A stretch of 64,000 bases of DNA from Pseudomonas sp. v388 (GCF_003935425.1 NZ_RHQN01000003.1:62001-126000); one strand, 5' to 3'; counted from the first letter of the stretch, positions 8,607 through 17,902 are shown. Numbers and translations are program-made. Notes: generated from the letters alone by a model not told the origin.

Positions 8607-11369
8607 TCAATCACTCTTCAGGGGGTAAGTCCCACTGACCGTCCGCCCTCGTTCGTCACCCTGGGGCAGCGCTACGGTAATTCTGCGTGGCGATGCAGCT
8701 TGCTCGTCCGTGCTCACGATGAACGACAGTGATTCACGGATCTGGATCGGATCGGCGCAAGTCAGGCGGAACTGGTTGTCGTCCAGTTCATAGATGAATG
8801 TGCAGGGTTGTTCGGGCCAGATCGGGGACTGGTTCTGTCGCACAGCCGGCGATGCCTTGAACACCGTGCCCATGGCGAATGTGGCGCCGTCGCTCCAGAG
8901 GTGCGTATCGGTGGTGATGTGATCCGCCCTGAGCACCGAGGCGGTTGGCAGAAAACCGTCAGCGGGTTTCATTTCATAGAAGTAACCGGCACCTTCGCGT
9001 TGCAGATGATTGACCCACAACGTAAAGACCGGGTGCTCGACGATGGCGGGAGAGCCACCGACGTTGATATCCGACCATGCGCCGGTCTGGGTCTTGAGCT
9101 CGACGGTGACATTGGGATGAGCCCACAGGACGCCAAAGGTGTAGACGAACCCGTCGTGATAGACCTCACGAATGTTCGATGAAGTGACGGACTGCCCGAG
9201 GGCCAAATCGAACTCGTTACCCTGGAAATCCCGATAGCGAACCGGCCCGCGCGCAATGCACTGGTTGACGGTGGTCACCACGGGGTGAACGACTCCGGGA
9301 CTGTCGATGCTGGTGCCGACGCACAGGATCCTGTCATCGATGGCCATCACGGTCTTGTATGCGTGGGTCACATTCTGTCGAGACAGCTCCATGGACAGAA
9401 TCCCTCTGTTGCCTCGGCAGGTTCCGCCCGCGAAGTCATGGCTGCCCCAGGTATTGCGTCCTCCATAGATATCCGGCCAGACGAAGTCGGGAACCTGCTC
9501 AACCGTCGAGCCGGGCAACCGCTGCCAGTTCCAGACCGGCTGGATGTTTTCGTATTCCAGACCGTGCCGACTCAGCAGGTAAGTGCCTGCGCCCATGTAC
9601 AACGCCTTGGGGTTCTCGCCGCCGGAACTCTCCGTGCCGATGGTGCGAGTAGAGACCACCCTGGCCCACAGGCAAAACCTGGCCCCCACGTAGGCCATGT
9701 ACTCGTTGACCCAGAACACGCGGGCGCCCTTGTAATACTGATTGCTCGTTTCATCGCCATCTGTGCGCCGAATCAGTTCCTCCAATACGGGACGGGTGGC
9801 ATCGTCGGCCTCAGGCAGCAAAATCGCGGCCCATCTGCCGAACACTGTGGTGCGCATCGAACCGCGACTGATCCCTCGGCCGTACACATGAAAGTCCATA
9901 TGCTGTGCGTACCCCATCCAACCCATGCCCTCCAACAACACCCTGCCGAGGTGGTGCCGAGAGCCGGGCAATAACGCGAACTCCCCTTTCAGGGCTGTGA
10001 GGCTTTCGAAGATTCTGCCCAGTAATTCGACGCCATAAGAGCCCGAATACAGTTGGTTGTAACGGCGGCCGTCGAAAAGTGAATTGTGCTGACTGATCGA
10101 GTAATCGACGCTGATCCCCTCTCCATTCTCTTTGCCGCTGCGCGCCACCGGCAGGCACAATTCGGACAGCACATCCGCAGCGCCTCGCAGGAACAACAGG
10201 TAGTTGTCGTCCTTGGAATTCTTCCAGGCGCAGAGACTCCAGAGCACCTGAATCGAAGCAAAGTCAGCCAGATTGGCGCCGGTCTGAGTGTGGGCGAAGG
10301 TCGTGGTGACCCGCATCGCGTAGGGGATGTAGACGGCCATCAGTGCTTGCGGACTCAAATGCCGGGCCAACAACAAGCCGGCGATTCCCGCAGCCTTGGC
10401 CAGGCCGATACTTCTGTACCACCAGTTGACGGGATAATCCTGTGAAGCATAGAAATTCAGCGCTTCGGCGGCCTTGAGCAGATAGACGTCGGGGTCCGGG
10501 ACGGTTTGTTTGTAGAGGTAGCTGGCGATTTTCGCAGTGCGGTCCAGGTGGGCGGTCAGCGCAGTAACGTCGGTCACCGGGACGCCCGCCGCAGGATAAG
10601 TCAGGTCCTTGAAGCGACCGCCCTCGAAGCCGGTCAGCCAGGCGTCAATGGTCTCGACCGGCGGAGGCGTTTTGACAACCTGCGCGCACAACGCCTCGTA
10701 TGACAGCTGTGCGTTCGCGCGAGCACTGGCAGAAATCGTGACCCGCCTTTCAACGATCAGAGGCATCCCGACAGGTGCCCACAAATGATTGCGATAGGCA
10801 CTGCTGATGGGCACGAAGGTTTTGCTCACGTCGTCCTTTTCGCCGCCACGCAGCAAGCCGCCCCTCTCATTGATGAATCGGCTCAGATAGGCAGGCCAGG
10901 TAAAACGGCCGCCCTTGCCATCGGGCACCGGAAAATCGACCGTCTGATAGAGATGCCCCTTGCCAGGATCCAGCAGTTGGCAGGTGATGGACGAGCCACC
11001 AGGTAGAGAGCCGGTTGAATCAAGCGCGCCCAGATCCGCCCATTGACTCAGGTCAGATGCAGTGTTCAGTACCGTCCGGGTAGCGTCTGTTGTCCAGATT
11101 TTATTCAGGTAACCACTGAACTCGGGCTTGAACGAGCCATCGGCTTGCTTGATCCCGGCGCGTAGCTGTCTGGCCTTGGCATTGACATGGCTTGCCAGCG
11201 CGAAGGGCCAACGATACTGAGTCAGATCCTCGGGGAGCGGCGCGAAGCTTATCCATTCGACGACGCTGCCGTCTGGCGCAAGCAACACAATCTGGAGCTG
11301 CTCGCCAGGGGCCAGGCCGCGGTCCGAGCTGATCCGGCCCACCGAGATCCATTCGGTTTGAGTGCTCAT
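8607..11369 (-). CDS. Polysaccharide lyase family 8-type protein with duplicated N-terminal domain
   Basis: About 920 residues. The central and C-terminal parts look like PL8 lyases, which cleave uronic-acid polysaccharides such as hyaluronan, chondroitin or xanthan. Visible features are NWWYRSIG with Asn about 315, a SQHNSLFDG..YSGSYG region with candidate catalytic His428 and Tyr445, and HVYGRGISRG near 490. A beta-rich region follows. Residues 1 to about 190 contain two similar copies of a roughly 90-residue module (each with G.L/I.S, WP..L, LR.G and Y.N.IW/LW). No signal peptide is visible, which is unusual for a lyase. The ATG at 11369 follows AGGAG by five bases. The substrate cannot be inferred. 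Confidence 0.72.
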   Translation of the reverse strand: MSTQTEWISVGRISSDRGLAPGEQLQIVLLAPDGSVVEWISFAPLPEDLTQYRWPFALASHVNAKARQLRAGIKQADGSFKPEFSGYLNKIWTTDATRTVLNTASDLSQWADLGALDSTGSLPGGSSITCQLLDPGKGHLYQTVDFPVPDGKGGRFTWPAYLSRFINERGGLLRGGEKDDVSKTFVPISSAYRNHLWAPVGMPLIVERRVTISASARANAQLSYEALCAQVVKTPPPVETIDAWLTGFEGGRFKDLTYPAAGVPVTDVTALTAHLDRTAKIASYLYKQTVPDPDVYLLKAAEALNFYASQDYPVNWWYRSIGLAKAAGIAGLLLARHLSPQALMAVYIPYAMRVTTTFAHTQTGANLADFASIQVLWSLCAWKNSKDDNYLLFLRGAADVLSELCLPVARSGKENGEGISVDYSISQHNSLFDGRRYNQLYSGSYGVELLGRIFESLTALKGEFALLPGSRHHLGRVLLEGMGWMGYAQHMDFHVYGRGISRGSMRTTVFGRWAAILLPEADDATRPVLEELIRRTDGDETSNQYYKGARVFWVNEYMAYVGARFCLWARVVSTRTIGTESSGGENPKALYMGAGTYLLSRHGLEYENIQPVWNWQRLPGSTVEQVPDFVWPDIYGGRNTWGSHDFAGGTCRGNRGILSMELSRQNVTHAYKTVMAIDDRILCVGTSIDSPGVVHPVVTTVNQCIARGPVRYRDFQGNEFDLALGQSVTSSNIREVYHDGFVYTFGVLWAHPNVTVELKTQTGAWSDINVGGSPAIVEHPVFTLWVNHLQREGAGYFYEMKPADGFLPTASVLRADHITTDTHLWSDGATFAMGTVFKASPAVRQNQSPIWPEQPCTFIYELDDNQFRLTCADPIQIRESLSFIVSTDEQAASPRRITVALPQGDERGRTVSGTYPLKSD

Positions 11370-11611
11370 AGCGTCTCCTGCCTTGCCATCAGGGTGCAAG
11401 GTGCATCCCTGTCAGGAAAAAGCTGCGCCCGGCGACCGGCGCGAACTACTGTCAAAGTTGCTAGGAACGACGACCGGCCAGGTGTACCGCCTTATCGAAC
11501 AGGCTCGCTTATAACCAGTTGTTCTAAAACTCCTGAGTTTCGTGCGGGTCAGTTTCTGGGTGACTGTGCTTTCTGCCAGTTACCTCCCCAACGGAAACCC
11601 GGTAAGGACTT

Positions 11612-13384
11612 ATGTGCGGATTAGCAGGTGAACTACGTTTCGACCATCAACCAGCGGACCTCGCCGCTGTTGAACGCATTACCCATGAGCTGGCGCCTCG
11701 CGGCCCGGATGCGTGGGGTTTTCATAGCCAAGGGCCGGTTGCCCTGGGCCATCGCCGTCTGAAAATCATGGACCTGTCCGACGGTTCGGCGCAGCCGATG
11801 ATCGACAGCCACTTGGGCCTGTCCCTGGCGTTCAACGGTGCGATCTACAACTTCCCGGAACTGCGTGCCGAGCTGGAAAGCCTGGGCTACGCCTTCCATT
11901 CCGGTGGCGACACCGAAGTGTTGCTCAAGGGCTATCACGCCTGGGGCGCCGACATGCTGCCCAAGCTCAACGGCATGTTCGCGTTCGCCATCTGGGAACG
12001 CGACAGCCGTCAGCTGTTCATCGCCCGCGACCGTCTGGGCGTCAAGCCGCTGTACCTGTCCAGGACCGACAAGCGGCTGCGCTTTGCGTCCTCGCTGCCG
12101 GCGCTGCTCAAGGGCGGCGACATCAGCGGCATGCTGGACCCGGTTGCCCTGAACCACTACCTGAACTTCCATGCCGTGGTACCGGCGCCGCGCACCTTGC
12201 TGGCCGGTGTGGAGAAACTGCCGCCGGCCAGCTGGATGCGCATCGACGCCAATGGCAAGACCGAGCAGAAAGTCTGGTGGACGCTGCCTTACGGCCCACA
12301 CGAAGACGAGAAGAATCTTACCCTTGAAGACTGGCGCGACCGGGTGCTGGACAGCACTCGCGAAGCGGTGGCGATTCGGCAGCGTGCGGCAGTGGATGTC
12401 GGCGTGCTGCTCTCCGGCGGTGTCGATTCGAGCATGTTGGTCGGCCTGTTACGAGAAGTCGGCGTCGAAGACCTGTCGACCTTCTCCATCGGTTTTCAGG
12501 ACGCCGGTGGCGAACGGGGCGACGAGTTCCAGTATTCGGACCTGATCGCCCGCCACTACGGCACCCGTCATCATCAGTTGCGGATTCAGGAAAGCGAAAT
12601 CATCGAGCAGCTGCCGGCGGCGTTCCGCGCCATGAGCGAGCCGATGGTCAGCCACGACTGCATCGCGTTCTACCTGCTGTCCCGTGAAGTCGCCAAGCAT
12701 TGCAAAGTGGTGCAGAGCGGCCAGGGCGCCGATGAATTGTTCGCCGGTTATCACTGGTATCCGCAGGTCGACGGTGCTGCCGACCCGGTCGCAGCTTATC
12801 GTGATGCCTTCGTGGACCGCAGCTACGCCGAATATGCCGACACCGTGCAGCCGAAATGGCTGACGGCCAACGACGCGGCCGGTGACTTCGTGCGTGACCA
12901 TTTCGCCCAGCCCGGCGCAGACGCCGCCGTCGACAAGGCGCTGCGTCTGGACAGCACCGTGATGCTGGTGGACGACCCGGTCAAACGCGTGGACAACATG
13001 ACCATGGCCTGGGGCCTGGAAGCGCGCACGCCGTTTCTCGATTACCGTCTGGTCGAACTGTCGGCGCGGATTCCGGGCAAATTCAAGCTGCCGGACGGTG
13101 GCAAGCATGTGCTCAAGGAAGCGGCGCGCATGGTCATCCCGTCGGAAGTCATCGACCGCAAGAAAGGCTATTTCCCGGTGCCCGGCCTCAAGCACCTGGA
13201 GGGTGAAACCCTGAACTGGGTACGCGACCTGCTCGTCGACCCGAGCCAGGATCGCGGCCTGTTCAACCCGACCATGATCGACAAACTGCTCACCAACCCT
13301 CAGGGCCAACTCACGCCGTTACGCGGCTCCAAGCTGTGGCAATTGGCAGCGCTGAACCTCTGGCTCAGCGAACAAGGACTCTGA
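11612..13384 (+). CDS. asnO: N-acetylglutaminylglutamine amidotransferase (asparagine synthetase family)
   Basis: A 590-residue class II glutamine amidotransferase/asparagine synthetase. It begins MCGLAGE, so Cys2 is the N-terminal nucleophile. It carries RRLKIMDLS and FNGAIYNF in the glutaminase domain, and the PP-loop LLSGGVDSS near residue 270 in the synthetase domain. Directly upstream of ngg (3 bp) and the M42 peptidase, it forms the NAGGN operon. This enzyme amidates N-acetylglutaminylglutamine to the osmoprotectant amide. The start follows TAAGGA. Osmotic induction is known for this operon in other species. I could not identify its promoter. Confidence 0.92.
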   Translation: MCGLAGELRFDHQPADLAAVERITHELAPRGPDAWGFHSQGPVALGHRRLKIMDLSDGSAQPMIDSHLGLSLAFNGAIYNFPELRAELESLGYAFHSGGDTEVLLKGYHAWGADMLPKLNGMFAFAIWERDSRQLFIARDRLGVKPLYLSRTDKRLRFASSLPALLKGGDISGMLDPVALNHYLNFHAVVPAPRTLLAGVEKLPPASWMRIDANGKTEQKVWWTLPYGPHEDEKNLTLEDWRDRVLDSTREAVAIRQRAAVDVGVLLSGGVDSSMLVGLLREVGVEDLSTFSIGFQDAGGERGDEFQYSDLIARHYGTRHHQLRIQESEIIEQLPAAFRAMSEPMVSHDCIAFYLLSREVAKHCKVVQSGQGADELFAGYHWYPQVDGAADPVAAYRDAFVDRSYAEYADTVQPKWLTANDAAGDFVRDHFAQPGADAAVDKALRLDSTVMLVDDPVKRVDNMTMAWGLEARTPFLDYRLVELSARIPGKFKLPDGGKHVLKEAARMVIPSEVIDRKKGYFPVPGLKHLEGETLNWVRDLLVDPSQDRGLFNPTMIDKLLTNPQGQLTPLRGSKLWQLAALNLWLSEQGL

Positions 13385-13387
13385 TCA

Positions 13388-15136
13388 ATGAAACAGAACG
13401 CGACCAACTACAATCAGCGCTTGCTGCGGGGCCAGTCGCCCTCTTACGAGCGGTTGCAGGCGCGCTTCGCCGAAGACGGTTGCCAGCCCGATGCCGTTCC
13501 GCTGGCCCTGCACTGCGGCTGGGGCCGGCTGCTGGTCGGCCATACCTATCCCGACCCTGCGGCCCTGGCCGAAGAACTGCTCAATGAAAAGCCCGGCGAG
13601 CGTGACATCGCGCTCTACGTCGCGGCACCCCAGCAGGTGCTGGCGCAAGCGCCGCAACAGTTGTTCCTCGACCCTTCGGACACGCTGCGCCTGTGGTTCA
13701 GCGACTATCGCCAGGCCCATCGCGTGTTCCGTGGCTTTCGTATCCGCCGTGCGCAGAGCGAGGCAGACTGGCAGGCGATCAACAACCTGTATCTGGCGCG
13801 GGGCATGCTGCCCATCGACCACACCTTGCTGACTCCGCGCCATCAGGGCGGTCCGGTGTACTGGCTGGCCGAAGATGAAAGCGACAACGCGGTGATCGGC
13901 AGCGTCATGGGGCTCAACCACCAGAAAGCCTTCAACGACCCGGAGAAAGGCAGCAGCCTGTGGTGTCTGGCGGTGGACCCGCAATGCACCCGGCCGGGCG
14001 TCGGCGAAGTGCTGGTCAGGCATCTGATCGAACATTTCATGAGTCGCGGCCTCAGTTATCTGGACCTGTCGGTGCTGCACGACAATCACCAGGCCAAGGC
14101 GCTGTATGCCAAGCTGGGCTTTCGCAACCTGCCGACCTTCGCCATCAAGCGCAAGAACGGCATCAACGAAGCGCTGTTCCTCGGTCCCGGCCCACAGGCG
14201 GAATTCAATCCGTATGCGCGAATCATCGTCGAGGAAGCCCATCGGCGTGGCATCGATGTGCACGTCGACGACGCCGATGCCGGGATGTTCACCTTGAGCT
14301 ACGGCGGACGGCGCATCCGTTGCCGCGAGTCGCTCAGTGACCTGACCAGCGCAGTGAGCATGACCCTGTGCCAGGACAAGAGCCTGACCCATCGCACCCT
14401 CAAGGCGGCGGGTTTGAAGCTTCCGGCCCAGCAGCGCAGCGGCAACGCCGACGACAACCTGGCGTTCCTCGACGAACACGGCCGGGTGGTGGTCAAGCCG
14501 CTGGATGGTGAACAGGGCCAGGGCGTGGCAGTGAACCTGACCACCATCGAAGAAGTCCAGAGCGCCATCGAACGTGCCCGGCAATTCGATACCCGAGTCA
14601 TCCTGGAAAGCTTCCACGAAGGCCTGGATTTGCGCATTGTGGTCATCGGTTTTGAAGTGGTCGCAGCGGCCATCCGCCGCCCGGCCGAAATCATCGGTGA
14701 CGGCCGTCACACTATCCAGCAGTTGATCGAAGCCCAGAGCCGTCGGCGCGCGGCGGCGACGGACGGCGAAAGCAAGATCCCCATGGATGAAGAGACCGAA
14801 CGCACGGTACGCGATGCCGGCTACGACTACTCCACGGTGCTGCCACTGGACGAACGCCTGGCCGTGCGCCGCACCGCCAACCTGCACACCGGCGGCTGTC
14901 TGGAGGACGTCACCGCAATCCTGCATCCGGTGCTGCACGATGCTGCCGTACGTGCCGCCCGCGCGCTGGATATTCCGGTCGTCGGCCTGGACCTGATGGT
15001 GCCCGCCGCCGATCAGCCCGAGTATGTCTTCATCGAAGCCAACGAGCGTGTCGGCCTGGCCAACCACGAACCACAACCTGTCGCTGAACGCTTCGTCGAT
15101 CTGCTGTTTCCGCACAGCTTGCCGGTGCATATTTAA
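13388..15136 (+). CDS. ngg: N-acetylglutaminylglutamine synthetase (GNAT plus ATP-grasp)
   Basis: A 582-residue fusion. An N-terminal GNAT acetyltransferase (about 110-260, with LWCLAVDPQCTRPGVGE as acetyl-CoA loop) is followed by an ATP-grasp ligase (about 290-580, with VVKPLDGEQGQGV and FIEANERVGL). It makes the acetylated dipeptide NAGG, which the preceding amidotransferase converts to NAGGN. It starts three bases after the asnO stop, so the two are co-transcribed. Domain order and length match the NAGGN synthetase family. Confidence 0.92.
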   Translation: MKQNATNYNQRLLRGQSPSYERLQARFAEDGCQPDAVPLALHCGWGRLLVGHTYPDPAALAEELLNEKPGERDIALYVAAPQQVLAQAPQQLFLDPSDTLRLWFSDYRQAHRVFRGFRIRRAQSEADWQAINNLYLARGMLPIDHTLLTPRHQGGPVYWLAEDESDNAVIGSVMGLNHQKAFNDPEKGSSLWCLAVDPQCTRPGVGEVLVRHLIEHFMSRGLSYLDLSVLHDNHQAKALYAKLGFRNLPTFAIKRKNGINEALFLGPGPQAEFNPYARIIVEEAHRRGIDVHVDDADAGMFTLSYGGRRIRCRESLSDLTSAVSMTLCQDKSLTHRTLKAAGLKLPAQQRSGNADDNLAFLDEHGRVVVKPLDGEQGQGVAVNLTTIEEVQSAIERARQFDTRVILESFHEGLDLRIVVIGFEVVAAAIRRPAEIIGDGRHTIQQLIEAQSRRRAAATDGESKIPMDEETERTVRDAGYDYSTVLPLDERLAVRRTANLHTGGCLEDVTAILHPVLHDAAVRAARALDIPVVGLDLMVPAADQPEYVFIEANERVGLANHEPQPVAERFVDLLFPHSLPVHI

Positions 15137-15156
15137 CCGCAGCTTTCACGCCGCAA

Positions 15157-15205
15157 AAGCTTCAAGCCGCAAGCCGGGAGTCATCCCGCTTGCAGCTTTG
15201 AGCTT
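15157..15205. repeat. Intergenic stem-loop inside the NAGGN operon
   Basis: An imperfect inverted repeat, AAGCTTCAAGCCGCAAGC..GGGA, then GTCA, then the near complement TCCC..CTTGCAGCTTTGAGCTT. Arms are about 22 bases. It sits in the 101-bp gap between ngg and the M42 peptidase gene. It is the AAGCTTCAAGC type of dispersed palindrome common in Pseudomonas genomes. It could adjust mRNA stability or expression of the third gene. No T-run follows, so it is not a classical terminator. Confidence 0.6.
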
Positions 15206-15237
15206 CCAGCGTGTAGCTGCTTCGTAAGGAGCCTTCC

Positions 15238-16434
15238 ATGCCTACTGCAAAAATCCCCGATCCGGATCTGAATTACCTGCAGAAAGTTCTGTTGGAAATG
15301 CTCGCGATCCCCAGCCCTACCGGCTTCACCGACACCATCGTGCGCTACGTTGCCGAGCGCCTGGAAGAAATCGGCATTCCGTTCGAACTGACCCGGCGAG
15401 GCACCATTCGCGCCACGCTCAAGGGCAAGCAGAACAGCCCGGACCGTGCGGTTTCCGCGCACCTGGACACCATTGGCGCCAGCGTTCGCGAGGTCAAGGA
15501 CAACGGCCGTCTGGCCCTGGCGGCCGTGGGCTGCTGGTCGAGCCGCTTCGCCGAAGGCAGTCGCGTCAGCGTGTTCACCGACACCGGGATCATTCGCGGC
15601 AGCGTGCTGCCGTTGATGGCCTCGGGGCATGCGTTCAACACTGCGGTCGATGAGATGCCGATCAGCTGGGATCACATTGAGTTGCGTCTGGACGCGTATT
15701 GCACCACCCGCGCCGACTGCGAGTCGCTGGGCATCGGCATTGGCGACTTCGTGGCCTTCGACCCGCTTCCGGAATTCACCGAAAGCGGCCACATCAGCGC
15801 CCGTCACCTGGACGACAAGGCCGGGGTCGCTGCCCTGCTGGCCGCGCTCAAGGCCATTGTCGACAGCGGCGCGGAGCCGTTGATCGATTGCCACCCGCTG
15901 TTCACCATCACCGAAGAAACCGGCACCGGCGCGGCGGGGGTGTTGCCTTGGGATGTGAGTGAGTTCGTCGGCATCGACATCGCACCGGTCGCGCCCGGCC
16001 AGCATTCCAGCGAGCATGCGGTGAGCGTGGCGATGCAGGATTCCGGCGGGCCTTACGACTATCACCTGTCGCGACATTTGCTGCGCCTTGGCGTGGAGAA
16101 CGAGTTGCCGGTACGACGGGACCTGTTCCGTTACTACTACAGCGATGCGCATTCGGCGGTCACGTCAGGCCACGATATCCGCACCGCTTTGCTGGCCTTC
16201 GGTTGCGATGCGACGCATGGTTATGAGCGCACCCATATCGACAGCCTCGCGGCCCTGAGCAAACTGCTCGGTGCCTACATGCTCAGCCCGCCGGTCTTTG
16301 CCAGCGATGCCAAACCGGCGCAAAGTTCGCTGGAGCGGTTCAGCCATCAATTGGAGCACGATGCGCAGATGGAATCCGACACACGGGTGCCGCCGGTGGA
16401 CAGCCTGATCGGGCAGCATCGCGAAGACAGTTGA
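15238..16434 (+). CDS. Osmoprotectant NAGGN system M42 family peptidase
   Basis: A 398-residue metallopeptidase-like protein of the M42/M20 fold. Visible metal-site motifs are AVSAHLDTIGA near residue 78, HLDDKAGVAAL near 188, TEETGTGAAG near 225 and a C-terminal YERTHIDS. It is the third gene of the NAGGN cluster (asnO-ngg-peptidase), a conserved trio. Its presumed role is turnover or processing of the dipeptide osmolyte, inferred from context rather than proven. A ribosome site, TAAGGAG, lies nine bases before the ATG. Confidence 0.9.
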   Translation: MPTAKIPDPDLNYLQKVLLEMLAIPSPTGFTDTIVRYVAERLEEIGIPFELTRRGTIRATLKGKQNSPDRAVSAHLDTIGASVREVKDNGRLALAAVGCWSSRFAEGSRVSVFTDTGIIRGSVLPLMASGHAFNTAVDEMPISWDHIELRLDAYCTTRADCESLGIGIGDFVAFDPLPEFTESGHISARHLDDKAGVAALLAALKAIVDSGAEPLIDCHPLFTITEETGTGAAGVLPWDVSEFVGIDIAPVAPGQHSSEHAVSVAMQDSGGPYDYHLSRHLLRLGVENELPVRRDLFRYYYSDAHSAVTSGHDIRTALLAFGCDATHGYERTHIDSLAALSKLLGAYMLSPPVFASDAKPAQSSLERFSHQLEHDAQMESDTRVPPVDSLIGQHREDS

Positions 16435-16468
16435 GGGACGACACGGATCGCCGCCTGCGCGATCCGCT

Positions 16469-16780
16469 TAGGAGCGAGCTTGCACGCGATCTGGCGCACA
16501 GCGGCAGCAGAACATGAGTGCAAGCTGGATCAGCACTTTCGCCAGCAAGCTGGCTCCCACAGGTTCATTGTTTGCCGCAGCTCCAGCGTCTGCCGCGATC
16601 CCTGATCCCTGTAGGAGCGAGCTTGCTCGCGATTTGACGCACAGCGGCAGCAGAACATGAGTGCAAGCTGGATCAGGTTCCTCGTTTGCGCAGCTCCAGC
16701 GTCTGCCGCGATCCCTGTAGGAGCGAGCTTGCTCGCGATCTGGCGCGCAGCGGCAGCAGAACCTGATGCAATATGGATCT
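16469..16780. repeat. Array of three REP-containing repeat units
   Basis: Three head-to-tail units begin at 16469, 16612 and 16718. Each opens with TAGGAGCGAGCTTGCNCGCGAT, then GGCGCACAGCGGCAGCAGAAC and a sequence near CAAGCTGGATCAG. Spacings are 143 and 106 bases. The palindrome GAGCGAGCTTGCTCGC is a typical Pseudomonas REP. This fills the 486-bp gap between the NAGGN peptidase and yheU. A further inverted REP half, CAAGCTGGCTCCCACAGG, lies inside unit one. I see no gene here. Confidence 0.8.
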
Positions 16781-16920
16781 GACACCACGCCATCGCCCGG
16801 TCCTTCGCGGACAAGCGGAGCGCCGCCGGGCCGCTCCCACATGGCGGGTGTTCCTGCAGGAAGATGTGAGGCGCCTGCGGAACTGGATTATCATCGCCCG
16901 CTACCGAACCGAGAGCTGCC

Positions 16921-17148
16921 ATGCTGATTCCCTACGACCAACTTGAACCGGACACCCTCACCCGCCTGATCGAAGATTTCGTGACGCGCGATGGTACGGA
17001 CAATGGCGACGATACCCCGTTGCAAACCCGGGTGTTGCGTGTACGTCATGCCTTGACCAAAGGCCAGGCGGTGATTTTCTTCGACCTGGAAAGCCAGCAG
17101 TGCCAGCTGATGCTCAAGCATGACGTGCCCAAGGAATATTTCGACTGA
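16921..17148 (+). CDS. YheU family protein (UPF0270)
   Basis: A 75-residue acidic protein beginning MLIPYDQLEPDTLTRLIEDFVTRDGT, with the family's ALTKGQAVIFFD segment. The YheU/UPF0270 family is of unknown function and of this length throughout gammaproteobacteria. It ends immediately before the end of the convergent csrA-like gene (adjacent bases), with no room for a terminator between them. Confidence 0.9.
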   Translation: MLIPYDQLEPDTLTRLIEDFVTRDGTDNGDDTPLQTRVLRVRHALTKGQAVIFFDLESQQCQLMLKHDVPKEYFD

Positions 17149-17358
17149 TCAAGCCTGGGCCGGCGGCAGGGTAGGCCGGGGTTGTGGCGGCGTCCGCTTG
17201 CTGGCGATGCGCTTGAACACTTCGGCACGGTGGATCTTGATGCTCTTGGGCGCGTCGATGCCGAGCCGTACCTGGTTGCCGTTCACCCCCAGAATCTGCA
17301 CGGTGATTTCTTCACCGATGGCAAATGTCTCGCTCACATCCCGTGTCAGTACCAGCAT
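17149..17358 (-). CDS. CsrA/RsmA family translational regulator (paralogue with Pro-rich tail)
   Basis: 69 residues. Residues 1-51 follow the CsrA fold (MLVLTRDVSETFAIGEEITV...GNQVRLGIDAPK...HRAEVFKRI). They keep Leu4, Arg6 and Arg44, which in known members contact GGA-containing RNA. Asp7 replaces the usual Arg or Lys. After Ile51 comes an 18-residue tail rich in Pro, Arg and Thr that canonical RsmA and RsmE lack. CsrA dimers bind mRNA leaders and are titrated by RsmX/Y/Z-type RNAs. Pseudomonas genomes carry several copies, and I do not assign this one to a named subtype. AGGA lies two to three bases before the ATG, which is unusually close. Confidence 0.88.
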   Translation of the reverse strand: MLVLTRDVSETFAIGEEITVQILGVNGNQVRLGIDAPKSIKIHRAEVFKRIASKRTPPQPRPTLPPAQA

Positions 17359-17503
17359 CTTCCTGCTCTCTTGTTATCAAAAGAACACAGGTTGCATGGC
17401 GCTGACTGCGGCTTCAATGAGGCGCAGGCAAATCAGTAATGCCCTTCAAGCCGCTCGGAGCGACCTGAAAGAAACATCCTACTTCTAGCTGAAAAACGCC
17501 TGT

Positions 17504-17836
17504 TCAAGGCGTTGACCAACGCGGCCCCAACAGGATGACCGTCGCGCCGGCGACACACAGGGCAACGCCCAGCCAGTCGGAATTGAGCGGCCTGACCCGT
17601 TCGACCAGACCCAGCCAGGCAATCGACGCCACGATATAGATGCCACCGTAAGCCGCGTAGGCCCGACCGGCGTAGGCGGCTTCGACACGGGTCAGCAGCA
17701 AGGCGAACAGGGTCAGGCTGACCAGCGCCGGGATAACCCACAGCGCACTCTGGCCTTGACGCAACCACAGCCAGAAGGCGTAGCAGCCGAAGATCTCGAA
17801 CAGTGCCGCCAGAAAGAACCACAGGTAATTGAGCAC
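17504..17836 (-). CDS. YnfA family membrane protein (UPF0060)
   Basis: 110 residues with four hydrophobic helices, starting [22 protein letters not shown] and containing [15 protein letters not shown]. This is the small-multidrug-resistance-like YnfA/UPF0060 family of inner-membrane proteins. Export of cationic compounds has been reported for some members. It starts with GTG at 17836, preceded by GAGGAG at five bases. It stands alone between csrA and the SDR gene. Confidence 0.9.
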   Translation of the reverse strand: MLNYLWFFLAALFEIFGCYAFWLWLRQGQSALWVIPALVSLTLFALLLTRVEAAYAGRAYAAYGGIYIVASIAWLGLVERVRPLNSDWLGVALCVAGATVILLGPRWSTP

Positions 17837-17902
17837 GACGCTCCTCGTCAGACGGCGAAAGATGCGCGCAACCCTATCAGAAATGCCGGGTTCCGGCTGC
17901 CG

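Noticed and set aside
13385-15130. A 581-codon minus-strand open frame opposite ngg
   Set aside because: Mirror frame of a well-supported gene. The composition is Gln/His/Val-rich without motifs.
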